Assembly: GCF_008973825.1 (NCBI RefSeq)
Contig: NZ_WCHR01000041.1
Span: forward strand, 1 to 61,885
Direction: 5' to 3'
DNA length: 61,885 nucleotides
DNA from: Gemmobacter serpentinus
Lineage (GTDB): Bacteria; Pseudomonadota; Alphaproteobacteria; Rhodobacterales; Rhodobacteraceae
The notes under the pieces were generated by a model. That model saw only the letters and a list, made by a program, of their open reading frames with translations. It ran no database searches and was not told the DNA's origin. Shown here piece after piece: positions 20,347-29,528 of the stretch. The translations under genes were made by a program, and so were the position numbers. The stretch's first letter is position 1; each line of letters starts with the position of its first letter.

Positions 20347-21711
20347 ATGGCACCCAAATTCGGCACGAGCGGGCTGCGCGGTCTGGTCACGGAACTGACG
20401 CCCGATCTGGTGGCGGATCATATCCGCGCCTTTGTGGCGGCCTGCCCGATGGGCAGCGGGCTTTGGGTCGGGCGCGACCTGCGCGCCTCCTCGCCGGATC
20501 TGGCCGGGGTGGTGATCGGGGCCGCGCAGGGCATGGGTCTTGCCGTCACCGATTGCGGCGCGGTGCCGACGCCCGCATTGGCGCTGGCGGCGATGCAGGC
20601 GGGGGCGGCTGCGGTGATGGTGACCGGCAGCCATATCCCCGCCGATCGCAACGGGCTGAAGTTCTACACACCCACCGGCGAGATCACCAAGGCGCATGAG
20701 GCGGCGATCTTGGCCCATCTCGGCACCGCGCCGCGCGGGTCGGGGCCTGCGCCTGTGCTGGCCGGATCCGTCGGTGCCAACTGGGTTACACGCTATGTCA
20801 CGGGTTTTGGCGCACAGGCGCTGTCCGGCCTGCGTATCGGCATCTGGGCGCATAGCGCGGTGTCGCGCGATCTGCTGGCGGAGGCGATGGCGGCGCTTGG
20901 CGCCGAATGCGTCTCTATCGGCCGGTTAGAGACATTTTTGCCGGTCGATACCGAGGCCGTCAGCGCGACTGCCCGCGCAGATCTGGCCGCCTGGGCGCCG
21001 GGGTTCGATGCGATCATCTCCACCGATGGCGATGGCGACCGCCCGCTTTTGACCGATGGCACAGGCGCGGTGATCCCGGGCGATATTCTGGGCCAGATCA
21101 CGGCGGCCAGCCTCGGGGCCGCAATCGTCGTGACCCCGGTCAGTTCCAATAGCGGCGCGGAAGCGTCAGGGGCTTTCGTGCAGGTGATCCGCACGAAAAT
21201 CGGTTCGCCCTTCGTCATCGCCGCGATGGAGGAAGCAGGGGGCCCTGTGGTCGGCTATGAGGCCAATGGCGGCTTCCTGCTGGGCTTTGATGCCACCGGC
21301 CCGGCAGGCCCCCTGCCCGCGCTGATGACCCGCGACAGCCTGCTGCCGCTGGTCACCGTGCTGGCCGAAGCGCGCAAGGCCGGCGGCCTGCCCGCGCTGT
21401 TGGCCGCCCAGCCCCCGCGTTTCACCGCGACCGACCGGCTGGAGGAAACCCCACCCGAGGTCACCGCCCCCTTCCTGGCCCAGATGATCGACAATCCCGA
21501 CACGATGCTTTCTGCGCTGTCAGAGACGGAAATCACCCGCGACCTGACAGATGGGCTGCGCATCAGCCTCGCCTCTGGCCGGGTGCTGCATCTGCGCCCC
21601 TCCGGCAATGCGCCGGAGTTCCGGCTCTATACCGAGGCCGAAAGCCCGGAGGCCGCCACAGCCCTGCTCGCGCAGCTGCGCAGCTTTGTCGCGCAGGCGC
21701 TGCGCGCATGA
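20347..21711 (+). CDS. manB: Phosphomannomutase / phosphoglucomutase family enzyme
   Basis: The enzyme interconverts hexose 6- and 1-phosphates; in this context, mannose 1-phosphate for GDP-mannose is most likely. The 454-residue alpha-D-phosphohexomutase carries TSGLRG at residues 7-12, the phosphoserine loop TGSHIP at 93-98, the metal loop DGDGDRP at 227-233, the sugar-binding GYEANGG, and the phosphate-binding RPSGNAPEFR near the C-terminus. All four catalytic motifs are intact. A GGGAGAG ribosome-binding site precedes the ATG at 20347, and the stop overlaps the next glycosyltransferase start as ATGA. manC lies about 11 kb further on in the same window. Phosphoglucomutase activity cannot be excluded. 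Confidence 0.9.
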   Translation: MAPKFGTSGLRGLVTELTPDLVADHIRAFVAACPMGSGLWVGRDLRASSPDLAGVVIGAAQGMGLAVTDCGAVPTPALALAAMQAGAAAVMVTGSHIPADRNGLKFYTPTGEITKAHEAAILAHLGTAPRGSGPAPVLAGSVGANWVTRYVTGFGAQALSGLRIGIWAHSAVSRDLLAEAMAALGAECVSIGRLETFLPVDTEAVSATARADLAAWAPGFDAIISTDGDGDRPLLTDGTGAVIPGDILGQITAASLGAAIVVTPVSSNSGAEASGAFVQVIRTKIGSPFVIAAMEEAGGPVVGYEANGGFLLGFDATGPAGPLPALMTRDSLLPLVTVLAEARKAGGLPALLAAQPPRFTATDRLEETPPEVTAPFLAQMIDNPDTMLSALSETEITRDLTDGLRISLASGRVLHLRPSGNAPEFRLYTEAESPEAATALLAQLRSFVAQALRA

Positions 21712-22580
21712 CAGCGCCTGACACCGCACCCTTGGTCTCTGTCGTGATCCCGGTTTTCAATGCGGGCGAAACATTGGCTGCGACGGTCGCATCCGTGCAG
21801 GCGCAGAGCCTGATGGATTGGGAGGCGCTGCTGGTCGATGACGGATCGCGCGATGACAGTGCCGCAATCATGGCCCGCCTTGCCGCATCAGACCCGCGGA
21901 TCCGCTGCCTTTCGACCGAAGGCCAGCAAGGTGCAGGCCCGGCCCGCAATGCCGGGATTGCCGCCGCGCGCGGACGCTTCATCGCCTTTCTGGATGCCGA
22001 TGACCAATGGCACCCCGAGAAGCTGAAACTGCAACTGGCCGCCATGGCCGAGACCGGCATCCCGTTTTCCTGCACCGCCTATCTGCGGGTCAATGCCGCC
22101 AAGGACAACCGCCGGGTGGTGGGCGTGCCCGCCCGCGCCCGCCGCGCCGATCTGTTGAAGACCAATACCGTCGCCTGTTCGACCGCGATCTATGACCGGG
22201 CGCATTTCGGCCCGCGCGCCATGCCGGATCTGCGCCGGCGGCAGGATTTCGCGCTTTGGCTCGATCTATTGCGCGACACGCCGGTGGTGCTGGGCCTGCC
22301 GCTGGTGCTGATGACCTATCGCGAGGATGCCGGTTCGCTTTCGGCGCCCAAGGGACGCGCCGCCGCCGATACCTGGCGCATGTATCGCCAGATCCCCGGC
22401 CTCGGCCTGCCGCAAGCCGCCTGGTATTTCGGCCATTACGCGCTGCGGGGGCTGTTGCGCCACCGCCTGCCCGGTCTGGCCCGGCGGCTTGGCTGGCTGC
22501 AGGGTGCTGGCCTGCCCGCCGCCGCAGAGGCACCAAACCTCGCGACAAACCCCGCGCCGGGTGCCTCTTCCGGGCGCTAA
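21708..22580 (+). CDS. Family 2 glycosyltransferase
   Basis: A 290-residue GT-A glycosyltransferase. SVVIPVFNAGETLAATVASV and LLVDDGSRDDS form the nucleotide-binding part, GPARNAGIAAARGRFIAFLD precedes the metal-binding D-A-D, and RRRQDFALWLDLL is in the acceptor region. It is coupled to manB by an ATGA overlap, so a mannose or related donor is plausible but unproven. No membrane anchor is predicted; the C-terminus is rich in Leu and Arg and may bind the membrane peripherally. Confidence 0.88.
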   Translation: MTAPDTAPLVSVVIPVFNAGETLAATVASVQAQSLMDWEALLVDDGSRDDSAAIMARLAASDPRIRCLSTEGQQGAGPARNAGIAAARGRFIAFLDADDQWHPEKLKLQLAAMAETGIPFSCTAYLRVNAAKDNRRVVGVPARARRADLLKTNTVACSTAIYDRAHFGPRAMPDLRRRQDFALWLDLLRDTPVVLGLPLVLMTYREDAGSLSAPKGRAAADTWRMYRQIPGLGLPQAAWYFGHYALRGLLRHRLPGLARRLGWLQGAGLPAAAEAPNLATNPAPGASSGR

Positions 22581-22708
22581 ATCAGGCCGTTCTGGCGATA
22601 AATCGCCACCAAGGGGCCCGTACGGTTTGCCTCTCCCCCCGATCCCGCCTAGTCTGCCCTCTGTCGGTAATGGTGCGCCCTTTCATATCAATGAGGACAC
22701 ATGACCGG

Positions 22709-23746
22709 ATGACCCTGTTTTTGCATATCGGTATGCAAAAGACCGGAACCACCTCTCTCCAGATCTCCATGGCGATGGCCCGCCCGGCTCTGGCCAAGGC
22801 CGGACTGCTTTATCCCAGCGGCACGCTTGGCCTCGATCTGGAGCCGACCAATGCCCATCACTATCTGGCCCATGCCATGATGGGGCATCGCTTTGACCAT
22901 ACGCCGCAGGCCGATCTGGATCTGGTGGAGGCGCATTGTGCGCATCTCACCGCCGCCGCGGCGGGCTTTGCGGGCGATACCATTCTGAGCAGCGAAGACC
23001 TGTCCCGTCTGCCCGCGGCCGCCATCCCGCGCCTGCGGGCGTTGCTGCCTGCCGAAACCAAGGTCGTGGTCTATCTGCGCAGGCAGGATTACTGGGTCGA
23101 TTCCCTTTATGGCCAATCGCTGAAATTCGGCCCCGGCCAAGGGCTTGAGGCCTTCCTGGCGCAGATCGCCCCCCGGCTGGATTATGCGGCATTGCTGGCG
23201 GCCTGGTCTGACAGTTTCGGTGCCGAGAATATCGTGGTGCGCGCCTATGAACGCCGGGCCCGGCGCGACCTCTGGGCCGATTTCTGCGTGGCCACCCGCC
23301 AGCCGCAAGCGCGCAAGGCGCTGTCGCGGCCACGGCGCGACAATGTCAGCCTGACCCGCCATCAGATTGCGCTGCTGGATGCCGCCCCCGATGCGGATCT
23401 CCGCAGGGGCCTGCGGCGCCTGCTGGAGCGGCACAACCAGCGCCGGGGCAACCAGCCCGATCTGCTGCGCCATCTGCCGGCGGCGCGCGCGGCAGACATC
23501 CTCGCCGGACAGGCGGAAAACAACCGGGCCGTGGCGCAACGCTTTCTGGCGCGCGATGCGCTTTTTGCCGATCAGGCCCCCCCATGCGAAGACATGGCCC
23601 CGCCCGAGGATCTGACCCCGATCCGCGCCTTGTTGGCCGGGACACCCGCCGGGGCCATGGCGGATGCCGAAACCGGCAAGGCCCTGCTGGATGCGATCCG
23701 CGCGGCGCTGCACCGGCAAGAGGCCGCCGGCGGCGACAGCGCCTGA
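22709..23746 (+). CDS. Sulfotransferase-like protein (PAPS-dependent type)
   Basis: This 345-residue protein has the two signatures of P-loop sulfotransferases. LHIGMQKTGTTSLQ near the N-terminus is the 5'-phosphosulfate loop, and VVVYLRRQDYWVDSLYGQSL near residue 120 is the 3'-phosphate-binding segment. ILSSEDLS lies between them. Sequence beyond residue 220 is Ala/Arg-rich and not recognised. I chose ATG 22709 over 22691 because a GAGGA lies upstream and the beta-strand leading to the P-loop begins at once. The donor PAPS can be made by cysD-cysNC, 4.5 kb upstream on the same strand. The substrate is unknown, but the gene sits among polysaccharide genes. Confidence 0.78.
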   Translation: MTLFLHIGMQKTGTTSLQISMAMARPALAKAGLLYPSGTLGLDLEPTNAHHYLAHAMMGHRFDHTPQADLDLVEAHCAHLTAAAAGFAGDTILSSEDLSRLPAAAIPRLRALLPAETKVVVYLRRQDYWVDSLYGQSLKFGPGQGLEAFLAQIAPRLDYAALLAAWSDSFGAENIVVRAYERRARRDLWADFCVATRQPQARKALSRPRRDNVSLTRHQIALLDAAPDADLRRGLRRLLERHNQRRGNQPDLLRHLPAARAADILAGQAENNRAVAQRFLARDALFADQAPPCEDMAPPEDLTPIRALLAGTPAGAMADAETGKALLDAIRAALHRQEAAGGDSA

Positions 23747-24140
23747 CATCCGCCCCGAAGCGGCGCGCGCCCAAAGAAAATCCACCCCTTCCCTCCCCTG
23801 TCGGGCAAAGAAATCTTCTCTCTTTCCCGGCGGAAAAGGCGGCTTTTGCGCAGACTGCGGCAGCCCTCAGATTCCCGCTTGTCGAAACCCGAAATTGCGA
23901 GGATATCGGACATTGGTCGGCGCAGGATCGGGTCGCGAAATATCATGTTTGCAAAGTGTCTGTTTCAAGTCTTTCCGCCTGCGATCCGGGGGCCGCATCC
24001 CGCAGGGACAGACGGCACCGGCATTAGCCATGCAGGGCCGATCGGATGCGCCGCCGATGCCCGGATGCCATCCCTTATCTGGCCCTGATGCGCCGCTTTT
24101 TGCGATACGCCCCAGCCCTCGATATTTCACAAGGACCCAA
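23747..24140. other. Intergenic region before the pyruvyltransferase
   Basis: About 394 bp with no gene I can support. It presumably contains the promoter of the pyruvyltransferase; AAGGA at 24131-24135 serves as its ribosome-binding site. Confidence 0.45.
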
Positions 24141-25274
24141 ATGCATTACCTGATTGGCGGAAGCGGCATTCCCAATTATGGCGACGAGCTGATGGCGCGT
24201 GGCTGGCTGCGCTATCTGGCGCAGCATCATCCCGAAGACCGGGTGGTCATCGATACCACCCTGCCGACGGTTTCGACGCTGCTGCTGCAGCCCGCGCATT
24301 GGAAAGCCTCACATGTTGCCATCGTGCGCGAGGTGGGTTTTCCCAAAAGCAGCCCGGATTTCTGGAAGAATTTCGCGCGCGGCCTGGCCTTCTTTGATCA
24401 GGGCGGATTTGCCGCCTTCCCGCAATTGAACCTTGCCGAAGGTTTTCTGGCGCAAGCGAACCGCTTCCACCTGTTTGGTGGCGGCTATATTTCCAGCAAA
24501 TGGCCCAATACCGGCTTCCTGCTGGGCTTTGCCGGGGCGCTCAAGGCCCGGTTCGGCACCCGGCTGCATGGCACCGGGCTGGGCCTGCTGCCGATCGACC
24601 CGCCGCCTGCGGCGCTGCAACAGGCCTTCCGCACTGTGCTGAATGGCTTCACCTCTCTGGAGCTGCGCGACCCCGCCGCCGAAGGCTTCATCCGCGACCA
24701 CAGCGCGGGCGACAATGTCGTGCCAGACGGGCTGGACGACTGTTTCATGGAACCCCCGCCGCCGCTGCATGACCAACCCCCGACGCTGCACATTTCCTGT
24801 TTCATGAAAGACAGCGGCCTGGCCCCCCTGCTGCGGCGGCTGGACCGCCGGCGCGAAAGGATCAGCAAACGGTTCGAGAAGATCAAATTCTGGGTCTGCG
24901 CGCCGCATCGCGATCAGGATGCGTTCGAGGCGATCCGCGATCTGTTCCCGCAGACCGAAGCCGCCCATGTCGGCGACCTGCTGGCCGATCCCGGCTTCAG
25001 CAAGGATGATGTCATGATCACCAGCCGCTTCCATCCGCATATGATTGCGGCCCGGGCGGGGATCCGAGGCTATTACATCCAGATCTCTGGCGATTACTAC
25101 GCCGCCAAACATCAGTCGGTTGTGGCGCTTGGCTCGCGCTTCCTGCCCTTTGCCGATTTCGAAACCCGGAATTTCGATCTGGAGCCCTGCACCGCCATGG
25201 CCAAGGCGGATGCGGAGCGCGTCACCCGCAAGCAAAAGCGGGCCACCGCGATCTATGGTGGCAACCTGACCTGA
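24141..25274 (+). CDS. Polysaccharide pyruvyl transferase family protein
   Basis: A 377-residue protein of the CsaB/ExoV/WcaK type, which transfers pyruvate from phosphoenolpyruvate to a sugar as a ketal. GSGIPNYGDELMARGW at the N-terminus, FHLFGGGYISSKWPNTGF and ITSRFHPHMIAARAG near residue 290 fit the family. The ATG at 24141 has AAGGA 5 bases upstream; the frame is open for 470 bases before it but without family motifs. Pyruvyl ketals add negative charge to exopolysaccharides. The gene is followed by a hairpin terminator, so it may be transcribed on its own. Which sugar is modified cannot be told. Confidence 0.82.
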   Translation: MHYLIGGSGIPNYGDELMARGWLRYLAQHHPEDRVVIDTTLPTVSTLLLQPAHWKASHVAIVREVGFPKSSPDFWKNFARGLAFFDQGGFAAFPQLNLAEGFLAQANRFHLFGGGYISSKWPNTGFLLGFAGALKARFGTRLHGTGLGLLPIDPPPAALQQAFRTVLNGFTSLELRDPAAEGFIRDHSAGDNVVPDGLDDCFMEPPPPLHDQPPTLHISCFMKDSGLAPLLRRLDRRRERISKRFEKIKFWVCAPHRDQDAFEAIRDLFPQTEAAHVGDLLADPGFSKDDVMITSRFHPHMIAARAGIRGYYIQISGDYYAAKHQSVVALGSRFLPFADFETRNFDLEPCTAMAKADAERVTRKQKRATAIYGGNLT

Positions 25275-25304
25275 CCCCGGCACCAGGGCCGGAAGGATGA
25301 GACA

Positions 25305-25335
25305 GGTCTCCAGGCGGGCGCTCCGCCTGGAGACC
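25305..25335 (+). terminator. Hairpin terminator after the pyruvyltransferase
   Basis: A perfect 13-bp stem, GGTCTCCAGGCGG paired with its complement, with loop GCGCT, followed by CCTCTTCC. The stem is strong but the T-tract is poor. Confidence 0.7.
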
Positions 25336-25821
25336 CCTCTTCCCGGTTTCAGGCGCAAGCGGGATCCTTATCAAGACAGGGGTTCCGCAGACCCAGGGCA
25401 CCCCCCGATCAGGGAGCGTGGAGACACGGCACGCCGCCCTGATGTCCAGCACATCCTGGAAAGTGACCAAACCGCTGCGGGCGGCGAAACGCATCTTCAC
25501 GCGGCGCTGATCGCCGGAGACCTTGAAGAACATGCCCCCTGTTTCACGGGCGCAAAGCAGGACAGGATCGGGGCTTTGATCAGCCCTGAGAGCATATCTT
25601 TCCCCCGAAGGCGCAGGCGGGCCGCCAGGGGCCCCTATGCCCATGTCATGGACATGCCCAAAGCCACAGCGGCTTGACGCAAAACGACCAATCCCGCATA
25701 GGGGGCAGAGCCGCCTCAGGCCCGCCCCTTGAACGGTGGGAGCCGGGTTCGCCCTGCGAGGCTTCGACAGGGGCTGGCCGATATCGATGCGGCCGGACGA
25801 GACAAGGAAGATACGCAAGGC
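25336..25821. other. Intergenic region before the second sulfotransferase
   Basis: About 486 bp. Short frames run through it on both strands, but none has a recognisable domain, a ribosome-binding site or conserved-looking composition. I treat it as non-coding upstream sequence, possibly a decayed gene. Confidence 0.4.
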
Positions 25822-26505
25822 ATGCCTCTCTATCGCCACGCAGACCGGATGCTTCTGCTCATCCATATCCCGAAGACCGGTGGCTCTACGGTGGAAGAGG
25901 TCCTGCATCGGCGCGGGGCGCAGCAGGCGCTGAAAAGCAGGCCGCGCAAGGAATTTTCCGTCGTCACCCCGCAGCATATGCATTGGGACCTGCTGCTCAC
26001 ATGGGTGCCGCCCAGCTTTTACGACCAGAGCGTCAGCATCGTGCGCAACCCCTATGCGCGCCTGGCCAGCGAATATCGCTGGCGCAGCGATCTGCACAAG
26101 GCAAATCTCAAAAAGGCCCGTGCCGCGGCAGATCAGCCTGTGGAGGCCGAGGCCCCGCCCGCCGAAATGCCGGATTTCGACACCTGGCTGCGGCACCAGT
26201 TCAAGGCCTATCCGAAACGGCCGATGATCCTGGACAACCATATCCGGCCGCAGGTCGACTTCATCGGCCCCGATACGCAGATCTTCCGGCTTGAGGATGG
26301 GCTGGATGCGGCAATCAACCATTGCCTCACACAGCTGAACATGCCGCTGCGCAATCTGAAGGTCCATCAGTCGCGCAAATCCGCGTCTCAGCCGATCGCG
26401 ACCACCGCAGCGCGGATGGCGCAAATCGCGGAATTCTACAAAGCCGATTTCGAGGCCTTCGGCTATTCGGTTGACGAGATCCCCGCCGATCTGTTCACGC
26501 TGTAA
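25822..26505 (+). CDS. Sulfotransferase family 2-like protein
   Basis: A 227-residue protein with the short family-2 sulfotransferase layout: LIHIPKTGGSTVEEVL (5'-phosphosulfate loop) near residues 13-28 and SIVRNPYARLASEYRW near residue 72 (3'-phosphate binding). Such enzymes move sulfate from PAPS to carbohydrates; some family members act on other substrates. I chose ATG 25822; an in-frame TTG at 25729 would add 31 residues without family similarity. AAGG lies close to the start. It is the second PAPS-type protein in this block and is followed after 38 bp by a GT2 gene, so the two may be co-transcribed. Confidence 0.8.
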   Translation: MPLYRHADRMLLLIHIPKTGGSTVEEVLHRRGAQQALKSRPRKEFSVVTPQHMHWDLLLTWVPPSFYDQSVSIVRNPYARLASEYRWRSDLHKANLKKARAAADQPVEAEAPPAEMPDFDTWLRHQFKAYPKRPMILDNHIRPQVDFIGPDTQIFRLEDGLDAAINHCLTQLNMPLRNLKVHQSRKSASQPIATTAARMAQIAEFYKADFEAFGYSVDEIPADLFTL

Positions 26506-26543
26506 CCGGAACGCGGCATCGCGGCCGCTGGAAGATCTGCCAT

Positions 26544-27428
26544 ATGTCCCGCCTTCCCGCCCTCAGCGTCATCATTCCCGTCTATCACGGCTGGGATGAT
26601 CTGGCCGGGTTGCTTGCGGCCCTGGCCGCGCAGACCTTTCAGGATTTCGAGGTCCTGATCGCCGATAACGAGCGAGAGCCCTACCCGGAGGCCGCCTTGC
26701 AGGCGCTTATCCCGCCGGGGTTGCAGGGCCGCGTCACCCATATCCATTGCCCGCGCCCCGGCTCCTATGCTGCCCGCAATGCGGCGGCGGCAAAGGCGCG
26801 CGGGGCGCGGCTGGTCTTCACCGATGCCGATTGCCGGCCCCTGCCCGGCTGGCTGGCGGCGCTGGCCGCCGCCGGGGCCCGTATGCCTGCGGCCCTGCTG
26901 GCCGGACCGATCCGCATGATCACCGGCCCCGATCCCGGCATCTGGGAGATTTATGACGCGCTGCGCGGCATTCCGCAGGCGCGCTATGTCGCGCATGGCT
27001 ATGCCACCACCGCCAATCTGAGCGTGGAACGGGCCATGTTCGAGACGCTTTCGGGCTTTGATCCGCGCCGCCTGTCGGGGGGCGATGCCGAGTTCTGCCG
27101 CCGCGCCCGGCGGGCGGGTGCCGCGCTGCATCTGGTTCCAGATGCAATCACCCAGCATCCCGCGCGCAGCAGCCGCGCCGAATGCGTGACCAAGGTGCGC
27201 CGCATCAAGGGCGGGCAGCTGACATCAGGATCGCCGCGCCAGCGGCTGATCTGGGCGATCCGCAGCCTGACCCCCCCCCTTCGCGAGATGCTGGCCTATC
27301 TGCGCAGCACCGATTTCCCGATCCGCTGGCGCCTGATCGCCTGCGCTGCCCGGCTGCGGCTGTGGTTCTCCGAGCTGGCCGAGATGGGGCGTATCCTGAT
27401 CCTGCGCCACCCGCCGGAGCGGCGTTAG
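26544..27428 (+). CDS. Family 2 glycosyltransferase
   Basis: A 294-residue GT2 enzyme. It shows LSVIIPVYHGWDDLAGLLAA, FEVLIADNE, GSYAARNAAAAKARGARLVF, then TDADC as the metal-binding motif, GYATTANLSVERAMFETL and GGDAEFCRR. It ends with a Leu/Arg-rich C-terminal tail. The gene lies 38 bp after the second sulfotransferase, on the same strand, and converges on a GT4 gene. Donor and acceptor are unknown. Confidence 0.88.
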   Translation: MSRLPALSVIIPVYHGWDDLAGLLAALAAQTFQDFEVLIADNEREPYPEAALQALIPPGLQGRVTHIHCPRPGSYAARNAAAAKARGARLVFTDADCRPLPGWLAALAAAGARMPAALLAGPIRMITGPDPGIWEIYDALRGIPQARYVAHGYATTANLSVERAMFETLSGFDPRRLSGGDAEFCRRARRAGAALHLVPDAITQHPARSSRAECVTKVRRIKGGQLTSGSPRQRLIWAIRSLTPPLREMLAYLRSTDFPIRWRLIACAARLRLWFSELAEMGRILILRHPPERR

Positions 27429-27531
27429 GCGCGCATAGGTTAGGCCTGCGGCATTCGCAGCGCCGAGGTCCGGTGCCTGACCTCGCGCGCAAAAGCGTCT
27501 CTATTCCAGCCCAAACTTCCCTTGGCGCGGC

Positions 27532-28779
27532 TCAGCCCGCCAGGCCGCCGCGCGGGACATCGGCGTCAAACAGCATCTCTTCCCACAGATCGATCACCGC
27601 ATCGGGGGCGTATGCGGCCATGCTCGCAGGCCCCGCCGCGCCCATTTGCCGGATGCGGGTCGGGTCACGCATCAGCCCGGCCAGGGCCGCGCTATATTGC
27701 GCCAGCCGGTCGCCATCAGCGGCCACCAGAATGCCGGTCTCGCCATCCTTCACCAGACGGTTGAGGCCTGAGCAATCCTCGAACCCCACCACCGGCAGGC
27801 CGGAGGCCAGCGCCTCGGTCACCGCAAGCGGGAAACCCTCGAACTCTGCCGGATGGGCGAGGATCGAGGCCTCCAGATAGCATTCCGCCACATTGGTCTG
27901 ATGGCCCATCAGATGGGCATTGGTCAGGCCGTATTGCGCGATCCGCGCCGCCAGATCGGCCTTCAGCGGGCCCTCGCCATAGATGCGCAGATCCCAGTCG
28001 GGGAAATCCGGCGCGATCTTGGCCCAGGCCTCGATCAGCAGATCGTGGCGCTTCACCGTGGCGAGGCGCCCGACCGCCATCACCGTCTTGCGCCGCGGGC
28101 TGGCCGCCAGCACTTCGGGCGCGATCTGCGGCACCGCATTGGGCAGGACCAGCGCCCGCGCTTGCAGGGCCGCGCTGTAGAAATCGCGATATTCCGGCAA
28201 AAGCACTGCGATCCGGTCCATCTTGCCCATCAGGCGCAAGCGGCGGCGGCGGTCCAGACGGCTGGGGTCCCAGCGGACGGGATTGTGGAAATCCTGCACC
28301 GGCGCGTTATGGGTGGAGGTGACGCGACGCATCTTGTGACCCGGCTCTGCCAAGGCCAGCGCGGTGGTCGCGGGCGGCATGAAGGCGATGGTCACATCAG
28401 GTTCGGTCGCGCGGATATAGGCCTGCAAGCGGCGCCAGAAGCCGCCATTGCGCGAGACCCAGGTCAGCAGGTCAAAGGGCGGCAGATCCGGCATCACCTT
28501 GTGCCACAGGTCGCGAGCGCGACCGACGATCCGCCGCAGCCCACGCCGGGGCGGGCGCAGATTGACCGCGATCACCCCCGGGGCCAGCGGATAGAAGGGC
28601 GTGCCATGGCGAAATTCGTGGCTTGCGATCTCCACCATATGGCCGCGCGCGGCCAAGGCATTGGCCGTCTCGATCAGCACGCGCTCGGCGCCGCCACTGC
28701 GGGCAGTCAGCTTTTCGATGACGAACAGGATCTTGCGGGGCGGGCGGGTGCCCGCGCGGGTCTGGCTCCGGGCGTTCAT
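27532..28779 (-). CDS. Family 4 glycosyltransferase
   Basis: A 415-residue GT-B fold enzyme. The N-terminal domain has KILFVIEKLTARSGGAERVL, then STHNAPVQDFHNP. The C-terminal GT4 domain has VMAVGRLATVKRHDLLIEAW, YGEGPLKADL, and the donor-binding EFEGFPLAVTEALASGLPVV. All key positions of the retaining GT4 family, including the E-x7-E region, are present. It starts as ATGA overlapping the stop of the preceding hypothetical gene, so it is the third gene of a coupled minus-strand set (GT2, hypothetical, GT4). Confidence 0.9.
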   Translation of the reverse strand: MNARSQTRAGTRPPRKILFVIEKLTARSGGAERVLIETANALAARGHMVEIASHEFRHGTPFYPLAPGVIAVNLRPPRRGLRRIVGRARDLWHKVMPDLPPFDLLTWVSRNGGFWRRLQAYIRATEPDVTIAFMPPATTALALAEPGHKMRRVTSTHNAPVQDFHNPVRWDPSRLDRRRRLRLMGKMDRIAVLLPEYRDFYSAALQARALVLPNAVPQIAPEVLAASPRRKTVMAVGRLATVKRHDLLIEAWAKIAPDFPDWDLRIYGEGPLKADLAARIAQYGLTNAHLMGHQTNVAECYLEASILAHPAEFEGFPLAVTEALASGLPVVGFEDCSGLNRLVKDGETGILVAADGDRLAQYSAALAGLMRDPTRIRQMGAAGPASMAAYAPDAVIDLWEEMLFDADVPRGGLAG

Positions 28780-29528
28780 CTGGTCGCGACGCTTTCAAAG
28801 GGGGCGAGGCTCCCGGTCAGGGCGCGCAGCCAGGCCCCGGCAAGCTGGTCCAGCGCCGCAGCATGGCCGGTATCCGGCACCAGCCCGGCGGCGGCCAGCT
28901 GCGCCAGCTGACGCGCGGCATGGGCGCGCAAGGGTGCAGGCGAGGCCAGCTGCAATCCCATGCCACCCGCCTGCGCGGCCATGCGCGCCGTCAGATCATT
29001 GACCAGGGCGGCGGCGCGCAGATGCCGCGCCAGATCGCTGTCCGGGGCGGGCTGCAAGATCCCGCGCGGCACAGCGGTGAACCCTTGCGCGACCAGCGCC
29101 GCCGCCAGATCGGCCGCGGCCTTTGTCTCAGGTGCCCCCGGCACCTGCAAATGCCAGATCTGCAGCGCGACATCCGTCCCTGCCCGGCGGAACGCGGCCT
29201 GCAGCGCCGCCAGCACCTCGGCCCAGGACAGGAATGTGTCATTGCCCGCCATCAGGCTTGCAGCCTCTAGCGAGGGCAGCAGCAGCGCGGGCTGGCTACG
29301 CCCGCCATGATCGCGCAGCAGCACCTCGGCCATGACGGAAAGACGGGTATCCCCTTCCGCGCGCAGCCGCAGATCCTCATGCCCCAGCAAGGCCGGGGCC
29401 GGGATCATCCAGGCGCTGGCCGCCAGTTGCAGACCGGCTTCGCCCGGCAGCGCCGCCAGATCGCTGGCCGCCGTCAGCGGCAGGCCCGCGCCATCGCGGC
29501 CCATGATCAGATGCAGGATGCGGGTCAT
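28776..29528 (-). CDS. Hypothetical protein coupled to glycosyltransferases on both sides
   Basis: I do not recognise this 250-residue protein. It starts MTRILHLIMGRDGAGLPLT and is very rich in Ala and Leu. It has no clear transmembrane segment, no P-loop, no DxD motif and no signal peptide. Its ATG overlaps the stop of the upstream GT2 gene (ATGA), and its stop overlaps the start of the downstream GT4 gene (ATGA). Such tight coupling at both ends suggests a co-translated partner of the two transferases, perhaps an accessory or modifying protein. A longer frame to 29804 is rejected because it would overlap the GT2 gene deeply. Confidence 0.75.
   Translation of the reverse strand: MTRILHLIMGRDGAGLPLTAASDLAALPGEAGLQLAASAWMIPAPALLGHEDLRLRAEGDTRLSVMAEVLLRDHGGRSQPALLLPSLEAASLMAGNDTFLSWAEVLAALQAAFRRAGTDVALQIWHLQVPGAPETKAAADLAAALVAQGFTAVPRGILQPAPDSDLARHLRAAALVNDLTARMAAQAGGMGLQLASPAPLRAHAARQLAQLAAAGLVPDTGHAAALDQLAGAWLRALTGSLAPFESVATR

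Noticed and set aside
25297-25677. Possible 126-codon gene after the pyruvyltransferase
   Set aside because: It starts inside a terminator hairpin, lacks a ribosome-binding site and shows no conserved motif.
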